From: Erythroxylum novogranatense
Lineage: Eukaryota; Streptophyta; Magnoliopsida; Malpighiales; Erythroxylaceae
Reading direction: 5' to 3'
Length of the DNA stretch: 64,000 nt
NCBI GenBank assembly: GCA_029891385.1
Contig: CM057228.1
Location: forward strand, 22,530,309 to 22,594,308
Notes under the pieces: generated by a model
What the model was told of the DNA's origin: nothing
The model's database searches: none
The model's input: only the letters and a program-made list of their open reading frames with translations
Shown here: positions 48,163 through 58,832 of the stretch, one piece after another
Layout: the number at the start of each line of letters is the position of its first letter
Numbering within the stretch: position 1 is the stretch's first letter
Position numbers and translations under genes: made by a program

Positions 48163-49045
48163 ATAACAAATTATACCAATTTAATTAAAAGTAACAATGT
48201 TTTTATTTGAACACAAAATATATAACTTATTCATATTAAAATTAAATTCATCTTAATTACAATCCATTTATTAATAACAATATATATAACAAATTATACC
48301 AATTTAATTAAAAGTAAGAATGTTTGTTTATTTGAACAAAAATATATAACTTATTCATATTTAAATTAAATTCATCTTAATTACAATCCATTTATTAATA
48401 ACAATATATATAACAAATTATACCAATTTAATTAAAAGTAAGAATGTTTGTTTATTTGAACACAAAATATATTACTTATTAATATTTAAATGTAATTCAT
48501 CTTAATTACAATCCATTTATTTATTTATTAATAACAATATATATAACAAATTATACCAATTTAATTAAAAGTAAGAATGTTTGTTTATTTGAACACAAAA
48601 TGTATAACTTATTCATATTTAAATTAAATTCATCTTAATTACTATCCATTTATTAATAACAAATTATATAACAAATTATACCAATTTAATTAAAAGTAAG
48701 AATGTTTGTTTATTTGAACACAAAATATATTACTTATTAATATTTAAATGTAATTCATCTTAATTACAATCCATTTATTTATTTATTAATAACAATATAT
48801 ATAACAAATTATACCAATTTAATTAAAAGTAAGAATGTTTGTTTATTTGAACACAAAATATATAACTTATTCATATTTAAATTAAATTCATCTTAATTAC
48901 TATCCATTTATTAATAACAATATATATAACAAATTATACCAATTTAATTAAAAGTAATATTTTTGTTTTTAACACAAAATAAATGTATTATGCAAATTTT
49001 AATTGAATTCATCTTAATTACTATCCATTTATTAATAACAATATA
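48163..49045. repeat. Seven-copy AT-rich tandem repeat in CACTA 2
   Basis: TACCAATTTAATTAAAAGTA occurs at 48174, 48297, 48421, 48554, 48679, 48812 and 48937, giving periods of 123, 124, 133, 125, 133 and 125 bp. The 8-9-bp difference comes from an extra ATTTATTT in alternate copies, so the later copies form a 258-bp two-unit repeat. A single inverted monomer is found in CACTA 1 at about 32730-32800, so the array grew inside this element. Confidence 0.93.
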
Positions 49046-50090
49046 ACAATATGAATTATTAAACAATTTCTTATTAAAATAATTTTAAAAGAGTTATATA
49101 AATTTATAACTAATTTGATGACAAACAATTTTGACGTGTCATATGAATTATTCAACAACTTGTTATTAAAAATTTAGGCTACCCGTTTAACTTTACTTTT
49201 TTCCAATTGAAGTCACTAAAATTATATTATATAATTATCCAATATGTTAGTTATTAATTAAAATTATGAATAATTTTATTAATTGATTAATTAATTAATA
49301 AGACTTTTAATTAATTATTTTACTTTTTAACTGTATTTAATATTTGTACTTAATTTTCAAAATTATTAATAAGTCCTTTAATTAAATTAAAAATATCTTT
49401 AGAATATACCAATTATAACTTGCATTTGATTTAATTATTAAACAAATATATATTTTAATTTAAATTATGTAATTTAATATAACAAAATATAAATTATTCA
49501 ATACATTAAAATTTTAATTTCTTTACAATTAAGTTATCTTATACATAATATCATTATCAATACATAATCATATATTAAAATTATAAGTTATTTTTGTTTT
49601 AAATAAATTGAAACAACAATTTCACTTTCAAACCCATATAACATTCCTATAAACAACTATAATATATCAACTTACATTCTAAACTTCTTCCAAACCAACA
49701 CCAATAATTCAAATTCAACAAGAATTCAACACAAACATCTACATGCATTTTCTCAAACACTTGGTGTGCATCTCATTTTTCATCCCTAATTCAACACAAA
49801 ATTTCACATTTATTCCATTATTCTCCAACAAACACAAACCCAATCATTATCAATCACTAATTAACAGTTAAAATCAAATAACAACTCCATATTATCCTAA
49901 AGAAGACATTACCTTCGGTTACGGTGGCCGGAGTAGGGGACGCCGACAACGCAAGCCTCCACGACGAACGGCAGACCGCACAACGGCAATGGCAAACGCA
50001 GACTAGACGGTGAAGAAGAGGAGAAGAAAAGGCTTTGGGCGCACGATGGGAGAGGAGAGGAAGGGTTCTGGCTGATTAAAACGTGGACCA

Positions 50091-50106
50091 AAACGACGTC
50101 GTTTTG
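50091..50106. promoter_or_regulatory. 16-bp palindrome in the CACTA 2 subterminal region
   Basis: AAAACGACGTCGTTTT is a perfect palindrome about 215 bp from the element's 5' end. Shorter versions lie in the same part of CACTA 1. It could be a transposase or host-factor site. No function is shown. Confidence 0.6.
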
Positions 50107-50404
50107 GTTTAGCCAAAATGACTTCATTTTATTACGTTTTTAAACGACGATTGTGTTTTTAATTTACCGACGCCCACTTACCGACGAAATTTTTACCGTC
50201 GGTAAATGCTTACTTACCGTCTTGTTTTTCTGACGTAGTTTTATATCGTCGAAAATTACAGACGGAATGTTCACGGTCCCTAATTTTTCATCGATATTTA
50301 TCTCTTTTTCTTATTGTGATGGTTGTAGTAAATAGATGGTACGAATGGGTTCTACAATGAATTGAATATTTGCTCCAAATGATTAGCTTCTTCATGCAAA
50401 CTTT

Positions 50405-50765
50405 TGTTATTTTGTCTTGAAATTTGGTGGATCCGAATAATGACCTGATCCAATAAGCTTACAGTGCAACCTGAGTTAAAATGAAAATCTGTGTTAGAAG
50501 CAAAGGGCTTAGGCCACCAGTTTGGTTAGACCGGTTTGGTTTGGGACACACAAGGGGTTTTTTATTTTAAAAAAATAAAAATAAAAAACCTAGATGTATG
50601 GATTTCATTGTTATCATTTTCTTCATAGTGAAATTCTCTCTACTCTTGCCCGAGAACATAGGCATCATTGTCTAAACCTCATTAAATCTTTGTGTTGTTT
50701 TTTCTTTATTTTTGGTGCTTTAAGTGGGTGATTGTGCGTGTGAATTTATTGCTATTTATCTAACA
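50405..50765 (+). repeat. 5' LTR of the Tnt1-like copia element
   Basis: TGTTATTTTGTC...TTATCTAACA. It matches 57747-58110 throughout but has many substitutions, for example around 50456-50490. The primer site begins within two bases of its end. Confidence 0.9.
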
Positions 50766-50812
50766 ATTTGGTATCAGAGCTTAGGTTACTCTGCGTATAA
50801 TCTAGGGTTAAG

Positions 50813-51595
50813 ATGACGTCTTCATCTTCTGCAAAGTACGAAGTAGAGAAGTTTGGTGAGGGATCTAGTTTCAGTCTTTGGAAGATTAGGATGAGATCAT
50901 CCCTAATTTTACAAGGATTATGTTCCTAATCTTCCAAAGATTATGGAAGGCAATTGATAAGGATTTTGCCCAAGGTATGAAGGAATCAAAGAAGTCATAT
51001 TTGAAGGAGAGGGTGTTAAGTGTGATTTTCATAAGTGTTACCGACAACGTTCTTCGCAAGATTGCTGCTGAAGATTCTGTAGGGAAACCGTGGAAGAAGA
51101 TGGAGCAGCTAAATTCTGCGAAATTGCTAACAACCCACCTCTACCTGAAATAAAAAAAGGTTATATAATCTCCAAATGAATGAAGGTACACCCATTAAAT
51201 CTCATCTTGATGAGTTCAATTCGATAATTATGGATCTTAAGAATATAGATATCGTAATTGATAATGAGGATCCAACCTTGATTATGTTATGCTTATTACC
51301 ACCATCCTATGAGACGTTTGTTGATACATTGTTGTATGGGAAAGATAGTATTTCACTAGATGACGTTAGTAATGCTTTGAAGTCTAAAGAGTTGAAAAAG
51401 AGCTTTTTAGAAAACAGAAAAAAAAAAAGTTGAGAGTTTAGTGAGTAGGGGAAGAACATAGACGAAAGATTCTTCTAGGAAGAAGTCTAAGGCTATATCG
51501 AAGTCTAGAGCAAAGAAGCAAAATTGTTTCGAGTGAGGAGAGCAGGGTCACTTTATGAGAGACTGTCCTAAATTGAAAGAGAAGAAGGGGAGGTA
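50813..51595 (+). pseudogene. Tnt1-like copia gag pseudogene
   Basis: The ATG at 50813 opens SSSSAKYEVEKFGEGSSFSL and WKIRMRS. A frameshift near 50920 and another near 51150 follow. UBN2-type sequence (HLDEFNSIIMDLKNIDI; LLPPSYETFVDTLL; LKSKELKK) runs to 51433. Near 51523 lies the zinc knuckle: the expected CX2CX4HX4C reads CFE-stop-GEQGHFMRDC, because the second Cys codon has become TGA. The spacing is otherwise right. Gag packages element RNA; this copy cannot. Confidence 0.85.
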
Positions 51596-52649
51596 AAAGG
51601 AGGAGAATTTTGCCAATATTGTTGATACTTGTGGTTTTTATGACAGTGACGGCGCAGGAGAGGTGCTATCTGTGAGTTCAAGTCATGGGCAAAATTCCTA
51701 GGTTCTTGATTGTAACATCTCATCCCCGAAGGGAAGGGTAAATTGGTCAATTGGGATAGGCTAGTAATTTGCATAGCATATTTTGATTGAGAATTTATTT
51801 GACCTCTAATTTTAGAGGAATGAGTCGGTTTGCTCATGCATTTATGTGTACATGCATTCATGGCATTTCCCGGCATTTTTATTTGGAATATGATATGAAT
51901 TGTGGTTTTCGAGATAAGTATGTTTGATTTTAATTGGTTTAAGAATTATGGAATAATTGGGTTTGAATGATTGAATTGGGACTGTATTAAAGTGTCTGCC
52001 AGTTGATAATGACCCTTAGGAATTTTTCTAGAAATTCGGGAGAAAATGTCCGGACCGAAAATTTTGTGAGTGACGGACGAATTGACTGTATAGTATTGAA
52101 TAACTGTCCAATGGCCATGGAAAAATTAGATTTGTGATTTTAGGGATTAATATGTCGAGCCATTGAAATTTAGAGACGAATTGGACTGGGAACGAAACTG
52201 AAAAGAGAAAAAGATTTAAATATATTGTGAGGAAGAAGTCTAGAGGCTTAATTGTTTAACCTTTAAATATCTTAGGTTTGAAGCTTGGCAGAGAAAACTT
52301 GTTTCTCCTCTATCCTAGGGCACGATCTTCTTCTCCTTCGATTGAGTTTCGTTTCTTTCTTCCTACTTGATCCTCGCTTGTTTGCTTTCCTCTGTGCTAA
52401 GACCAACTCTAATCCTTGAAAAGATGAAGGATCGTGGAGGTTTTGTGAGTAAGCCGTAGGTGTTAAGAGTGGGAGAAGATTTTCGGAAGATTTGAAGATT
52501 CGAGGCTCGATTTGGTAAGTGATTGACTTTAATGTTGTTTATTTGTTAGTTAATGCATACATGGGTTTAAATATGAAAGATTGGGGTAGTTGGGTTAAGT
52601 TATGATTGGTTTTAGAGTGAGAAAATGGGGAAGACTGGTCGGAGAAGAC

Positions 52650-52790
52650 GACCTGCGACTTGACGCCGCGGCGAGCTCCTTTCGACGTCGCGACGAGCTC
52701 GAGTTTTTACGCCGCGACGAGCCCTTCTCATTTGCGTCGCGGCGAGCCCAGAAGAAATTGTTCGCCGCGGCGAGGGACATTCTTCTGACT
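52650..52790 (+). repeat. CpG-rich CGCGRCGAGC array in solo LTR C
   Basis: Five regularly spaced words, GCCGCGGCGAGC, GTCGCGACGAGC, GCCGCGACGAGC, GTCGCGGCGAGC and GCCGCGGCGAGG, about 25-30 bp apart. It is the shortest and most regular of the three arrays. Confidence 0.88.
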
Positions 52791-53759
52791 TGATGTGGTT
52801 TAGTTTTTGAGCCATAGCTAATGGTGTAGAGCTCCGATTGAGGTGATGTTTAATTCATTATAAACTAGAGAGAGGGGTCTACAATTGAGGTAAAGAAAGA
52901 AAGTTTGAAATCAAATGAGTGAGATCTTAATATTGAATGAAAGTTGGGTTTAGACTGCTATTACAACCTAAGGATTGTTTATTGATAATTGGAGTATAAT
53001 TGTGAGACTTTGGGATTAAATCCAATGCTTTTGAGATTGTAGAAATTGAGCATAAAGGGTGAATTTTGATATAGAGAATAGTGACACTGGTTTTGAGGTT
53101 TTCTTGAGAATATCTTAGTGGGTATGACTTGGTAAATTGACTGAATATTAAAATTGGGATTGGTGGAATTCCGTAATAGGTCATTGAAATGAAATGAGTC
53201 GTTATTGATCAATTGAGTGAAAAGTTAGAATTTGACAAACGAAAGTGGAATTGGGATATAGCGCCAGGAAGGTCATGAATAGGCATAGTTCATCTTTTAT
53301 TTAAGACATGTGCATCATTGAATCTTTCTGATTGTGCATTTAGTAATGAATGACTATTTGATTGTCATAGTGGTACCGATGGAATGATATTCCATGGATA
53401 TTGCTGGAGCTCCCAGGCAAAAGCTCGGAAGTTCAGGTGAGTAACCTAGTTGGTTTCTCAACCTTTATGTGTTTAATATTACGCACTTATGCCATGTGGA
53501 GTTAATGGAGGGTTATATGTGTTTGCTTATGATTGATTTCGGACCACGGGTGTCCGAAGTATTGGAATGTGATATCGAAGTGCTATTTGTGTGTACTGTT
53601 TGTGAATGCTTCAATGACATAAATTGTGAAAATGTTTATGGCTAAATACCGGACTAAAGGTCCGAAGTAATGGGAAATGGGACACTGAAATGTAAACTGA
53701 CTATAAATGTAAATTGGGACATGTGCATTCATGCATAAAGGCATGATCAGATAATAACA

Positions 53760-53940
53760 GTTGTGACCGGAGCAACCAACGTATTTCAGAGCTTTAAGCT
53801 CAACGCATCAGGGCTTCAAGCCCAACGTATTACAGAGCCACTGGCTCACCGTATCAGGGCATTCAGGCTCAACATATTCAGAGTCATAGGCTCAACGCAA
53901 TGTGCCCGTCACTGGGACAGTTCAGGCGCACGGTCACAAC
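53760..53940 (+). repeat. Inverted-repeat-bounded hairpin block in solo LTR C
   Basis: GTTGTGACCG (53760-53769) pairs perfectly with CGGTCACAAC (53931-53940). Compared with LTRs A and B, both arms have changed (T to C on the left, A to G on the right). Inside are about five 22-bp units with small stems: GAGCTTTAAGCTC, GGGCTTCAAGCCC, GAGCCACTGGCTC, GGGCATTCAGGCTC and GAGTCATAGGCTC. Confidence 0.9.
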
Positions 53941-54556
53941 AACGTAATAAAAATGGAAAGTGTCACATGTGCATCGTATATACAAATGATTGAATATGAA
54001 TTGTGTTAAAGGCGAAACGCCTTATATGGGTGAAATAGAACGCATTTGATATTTCTGAATGTGCTAATATGTGATATTCTGTGAATTGTGTGAATATGCA
54101 TGAGTTGAGTAAACCATTGATGATGATTTCTCACTGAGTTCGCAAACTCACCCAACATTGCAAATATTTTTTAGGAATCGAAGAGTACCCCGTTAGAGAA
54201 ACGGGAGTATGATTACTGCAAGCAAGTCAGAGTTCAAGTCGGGATCAGTTCACGTCTGCATTTATATCATTCTGTTATTGAGCAAATTGTATTTCTGCAA
54301 TTTCTGCATAATAGTACTGCTACTGCAGAGGGCCCCATTTGATAAATGTTATAATTGTAATGTGACTAATGAAATCGTGTTTTGATCGAAATGTTTTTAT
54401 ATAAGAGTGGGCCCATGTGATTGTTTTTAATAATAAAAATGTCTTACTGAGTTTTGAACGGTTTTGACTGCTCTAGCATACCACCCTCGTGAGGCACGGG
54501 CTCGGATATCACCATTGATATCGGGTTCGGGTCTTGCGAGAGTGGGATGCTACATT

Positions 54557-57298
54557 GATTCTAGTGCAACTTTCCATATGTTTCTTCACAAGTAGTGGTT
54601 TGCTACATATAAACAGATGAGTGGGATAGTCTATTTAGGTAATAATAATCCATTACCAGTAGAGGGGATTGGCTACATCAGATTAAGAATGTTTGATGGT
54701 GTTGTTAGAAGCATTGAGTGTTGGCATGTTCCTCAGATGAAAAGGAATCTGATTTCTCTTTCGACTCTGGATGATCAAGGGTTCAATTTCCATTCAAAAA
54801 ATGGAACTCTTAAAGTGTACAAAGACTCTATGGTACTCATGAAGGGTAAGCTAGAATCCTGACTGTATTTGCTTTAGGGCAGTGTGGTTGAAGGGGAAGC
54901 TGTCGTAGCTTCAAGTAGCAGTGATCAGAATCAGTCTCAACTATGACATTTACGTCTTGGTCACTTTAGTGACAAGGGATTGTCTGTTTTGAGCAAGCAG
55001 AAGTTGCTGGATAGGTACAAAAATGAAGTCTTAGACTTCTGTGAGCATTGTGCGTTTGGCAAACAGACTAGGGTGAACTTCAGCAAGAAGGCAATGCATA
55101 AGACCAAGGATAAGCTTGATTACATAAATTCATATTTGCGGGGTCCAAACAGAATTCCTTCAAAGAGTGGTGCTAGGTATTTTATGACTTCGATTGATGA
55201 TTACTCTAGAATGGTGTGTCTGTATTTCCTGAAAAGCAAAGATAAGGCATTTCCAACATTTGTTAAGTGGAAGACAATGGTTAAAAGGCAGAAAAAAAGA
55301 AAAGTGAAGCATCGTTGGACTGACAATGGGTTGGAATTTTGCAATTTTGAGTTTAATGACTTCTGCAGCAAGGATGTCATAGTGAGACACCGCACTTATG
55401 TAGGCACATTACAACAGAATGGTGTTACAAAACGGATGAACATAACGCTTTATGATTGAGCATGAAGTATGCTCTCACATTCAGGTGTGAACAAAGATTT
55501 TTGGGCTGAAGCAATTAATACAACTTGCTATTTGGTCAATAGATCTCCATCTGTAGCTATTAAGTTCAAAACTACTTTTAGGGTATGGTTCGGTTCACTT
55601 GTTGATTACTCTAATTTGAGAGAATTTGGTTGTCCTGCATATGTTCATATGAGAGATGGTAAACTTGAGCAAAGGGCAAAGAAATGCATATTTATATGAT
55701 ATGCATCTAGAGTGAACGGTTGTAGGTTATGGTGCACAGATCAGAATTCTCCAGGTTTTATTATTAGCAAGGATGTGACATTCAATGAGTCTGCCTCACT
55801 GGATAGTCAGAAGGAGAAGACGATAGCAGGATCAGATCACAATCTTAGAGATCGAGTGGAGCTTGAGGTTGAAACTCCATTATCTCAGTCCAGTAATTTA
55901 ATAGTGGAGGAGGTGGAAGATCTTGATGTTTATGACGCACCTGAGCAACAGCAACCGTATAGCATTGCAATAGATAGAGAGAGGAGACAGATTAGACCAC
56001 CACAGAGGTATGCACTTGTAGCTGATGGAAATCTTGTTGCATATGCAAACCTTGTGGCTTTTGCTTTGTCAATTGCAGAGACATTTGATGTGCAGGAGCC
56101 TAATAGCCATAAAGAATCTATTTCAAGTTTAGATGCAGATCAATAGATTGGTGTTATGGTTGAAGAAGTTGAGTCTCTTCATAGGAATTATACTTGGAAG
56201 CTTGTTCCATTGCCAAAAGGACAGAAGGTAGTACGCTACAAATAGATTTTCAAAAGGAAAGAGAGCAATCCGGGAGTTGAAGCTCCTAGATATAAGGCAA
56301 GATTAGTGGCTAAGGGTTTTACGCAGAGGGAAGGGATAGATTATAATGAAGTGTTCTCTCCAGTCGTCAAACACAATTCTATCAGGGTCTTATTAGCTAT
56401 GGTGGCTTTTCAGAACTTAAAGCTTAAGCAGTTAGATGTAAAAACTGCATTCATGCATGGTGAGTTAAAGGAGCAAATTTATATGAGTCAGCCTGAAGGT
56501 TTTGTTGCTCCAGGTATGGAAAATCATATTTGTTTGCTTCATAAATCCTTGTACGGTTTGAAACAGTCCCCTAGGCAGTGGTATAAGAGGTTTGACACTT
56601 TCATGATTTGTAATGGCTTTACATGGAGTGCACATGATAGTTGTGTGTATCATAAAAAGCTTGCAGATGATTCTTTTGTATATTTGTTGTTGTATGTGGA
56701 TGACATGCTTATTGCTGCTAAAAGCATGTCACATATTGTTTTGTTGAAGAAGCAACTAGGTGAGGAGTTTGAGATGAAGGATTTGGGTGCAGCAAAGAAG
56801 ATTTTAGGGATGGACATAACATGGGATAGAAGTGTTAGGAAACTTATGTTATCTCAACGGTCCTATGTTGAGAAAGTCCTTCAGAGGTTCCATATGACAG
56901 TTGTTAAGCCTGTACCTGTCCCGCTTACTTCCCATTTCAGATTGTCTGTAGACTTGTTACCAAAGACAGATAAGGAGATAGAACAGATGTTAAGTGTTCT
57001 AGATTCGAATACTGTGGGTAGTATTATGTATGCTATGGTTTGTACTTGTCCTGATATTTTACATGCGATTAGTGTTGTGAGTAGATACATGGCGTTTCCT
57101 AGAAAGGAGCATTGGCAATCTATGAAATGGATTCTGAGATATCTAAAGGGTACTACAGATATTGGTTTAACTTTTGATAAGGCCAAGTTATATGGTTCAG
57201 TTGTTGGTTATGTTCATTCAAACTATACAGGGGACTTAAATAAGAGGAGATCGCTGACATGTTATGTTTTTACTCTTTTTGAAAGTGTCATTAGCTAG
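54557..57298 (+). pseudogene. Tnt1-like copia pol pseudogene (PR-IN-RT-RH)
   Basis: After solo LTR C: the protease remainder DSSATFHM (DSG expected), then the pre-integrase HLRLGH and CEHCAFGKQTR (about 55039-55075). The integrase core has YINSYLRGP, where the first catalytic Asp is Tyr, a retained Asp in TDNGLEF (55320), and NGVTKRMN, where the catalytic Glu is Lys (55420). RT (56306-57298) is open for 330 codons: KQLDVKTAFMHGELKEQIYM, SLYGLKQSPRQWYKRF, and an intact LLYVDDMLIAA (56690). RNase H has HSNYTGDLNKRRS, where the first Asp appears as His. Stops or shifts at 54862, 55457 and 55699 split the frame. Not functional. Confidence 0.9.
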
Positions 57299-57746
57299 AA
57301 GGCGACTTTGCAAGTTGTTGTCATATCGCTCACCATAGAAATTTGAATATATGGTCATTATAGAAGCGATGAAGGAAGCTATTTGGTTCTGAGTGCAGTA
57401 AGTGATCTTGGTTTGGTTCAAAATAAGACTTTAGTATTTTTTTGATAGCTAGAGTGCCATTTATCTTACCAAAAACTAGATGTACCATGAGCATACAAAA
57501 CATATTAATGTTAGGCATCATTTCATTCGGGACATTGTATCACAAGGTGTGGTTGATGTGAAGAAATTGTCTACACATGATAATCCAGTTCATATGGTGA
57601 CCAAGACAGTCCCAGTTAACAAGTTTAGGCATTGTCTGGACTTGATTTGTGTGTGCAGTACTGAGTAGTGCCTTTGTGAGGATTGTATATAAGACAAAGT
57701 GATGATTTTCTTGTTGAAGAAGAGAATTCAAGCCAAGGGGAAGATT

Positions 57747-58110
57747 TGTTGATATTTTGCCTTGAAATTTGGTGGATCCGAATGGCAACCTGATCCAATA
57801 AGCTCGCGGTATGATCTGAATTGAAGAAAAACGAAAATTTGTGTTGGAAGCAAAGGGCTTGGGCCACCAGTTCAGTTAGACCGGTTTGGTTTGAGACACA
57901 CAAGGGGTTTATTATTTAAAGAAAAATAAAAAACCTAAATATATGGATTCCATTGGTATCGTTTTCTTCATAGTGAAATTCTCTCTACTCTTGTCTGAGG
58001 ACGTAGGCATCATTAGCCGAATCTTATTAAATCTTTGTGTCATTTCTTTTTTATTTTCAGCGCTTTAAGTGGGTGATTGTGCTTGTGAATTTATTGTAGT
58101 TTATCTAACA
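57747..58110 (+). repeat. 3' LTR of the Tnt1-like copia element
   Basis: TGTTGATATTTTGCC...TTATCTAACA, preceded by the polypurine tract and followed by CAAAC. It aligns with 50405-50765. Confidence 0.9.
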
Positions 58111-58832
58111 CAAACATTTCTAGAAACGGGAGTATGTTTGGAGATTTGAACTAAAATTTAATGATTAATTAAAGTAATACTGACATTTGATAGAGCTTCA
58201 AATTTTCATTGGAAAAGTATAGTATCGCGCTTAACTAGTTTTTGAAAAATAATTTTATCTATAATGAGAAATTCATACTAATTATGTAATTAGTATCAAA
58301 TGTAATTTTCCAGCTAACCAAACACATTGATAAAGTTGTTTTCCCTTTTCCTATATCCTATTGATTAAAGAGTGAATATGGTTGATTTTGAATACCTTAT
58401 TTAGAATCCTATAAGATTAAGCTTAGTAGTAGGTTCTTTAATAATGGATTACATAATTTGTAGTTATATTAGAGCAGCGAGATAATTGCTACTATAATTC
58501 TACTGTTGTATATGTAGTCCTAGTGTCAAGTGAATTTCAAGAATTTAACCTCTTTGAAAACAAATTGCGTCATGATCATGTCCAGAATAATGCGATCAAT
58601 TGGTTGATTTGTTTAGAAAGTCATATATGAATTCTACCTCACTTTTATGTTAGGTCGAACACGATAATCCTGGAAAATAGAAATAAAACCTACATCCAAT
58701 AATCCATCCAACAAGCAAAAGGACCGCGTAAACGGCAACATCCATTACTCAACGTGACGATAAAATTATCGTAGTAGCCCATGTTTTAGTTTTTTTTGGT
58801 GAAGAGGATTAAAAAAAACAAACAAGGAAAGC
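58111..58832. other. Unassigned AT-rich intergenic sequence
   Basis: No domain, repeat boundary or RNA gene is seen. Confidence 0.55.

Larger units (their letters stand above)
46287..50318 (-). mobile_element. CACTA transposon 2, 4.0 kb, duplication ATG
   Basis: The left end is CATTACAAGAAGAA (CACTACAAG with one change), and the right end read on the minus strand is CACAATAAGAAAAAG. ATG flanks both sides (46284-46286 and 50319-50321). TTACCGACGG-type subterminal repeats lie at 46310-46590 and 50160-50280. The transposase_24 relic (46877-47960) reads on the minus strand. The region 49880-50130 matches CACTA 1 near 32020-32400 in inverted orientation, including a coding-like GC-rich leader and a palindrome. 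A seven-copy tandem repeat fills 48163-49045. No TNPD-like gene remains. Confidence 0.88.
51711..54556 (+). mobile_element. Solo LTR C (Ty3-type, 2846 bp), duplication TTGAT
   Basis: It starts TGTAACATCTCATC and ends GTGGGATGCTACA. TTGAT flanks both sides (51706-51710 and 54557-54561). The GAT is the codon of the protease catalytic Asp of the Tnt1-like element: VLD on the left, DSSATFHM on the right. It contains GGTAAGT (52514), a CpG array (about 52650-52790), GGTGAGTAACC (53435), the hairpin block (53760-53940), TGAGTTCGCAAACTCA (54135-54150), and a 3' end like that of LTR B. No gag-pol. Confidence 0.95.
50405..58110 (+). mobile_element. Ty1/copia retrotransposon, Tnt1-like, with nested solo LTR C
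   Basis: LTRs of 361 bp (50405-50765) and 364 bp (57747-58110) are in direct orientation. TTTGGTATCAGAGC follows the 5' LTR: the primer site. A polypurine tract (AAGGGGAAGA) precedes the 3' LTR. CAAAC follows the right end and also lies three bases before the left TG, a likely target duplication with a small extra insertion. Gag begins MTSSSSAKYEVEKF, as in Tnt1-94-type elements. The LTRs differ at many sites, so the insertion is old. It has many lesions and a solo LTR inside the protease. Confidence 0.88.

Noticed and set aside
48163..49045. Regular repeats with conserved and variable parts, CRISPR-like at first sight
   Set aside because: The whole 123-133-bp unit is repeated with no unique spacers, and this is a plant CACTA element.
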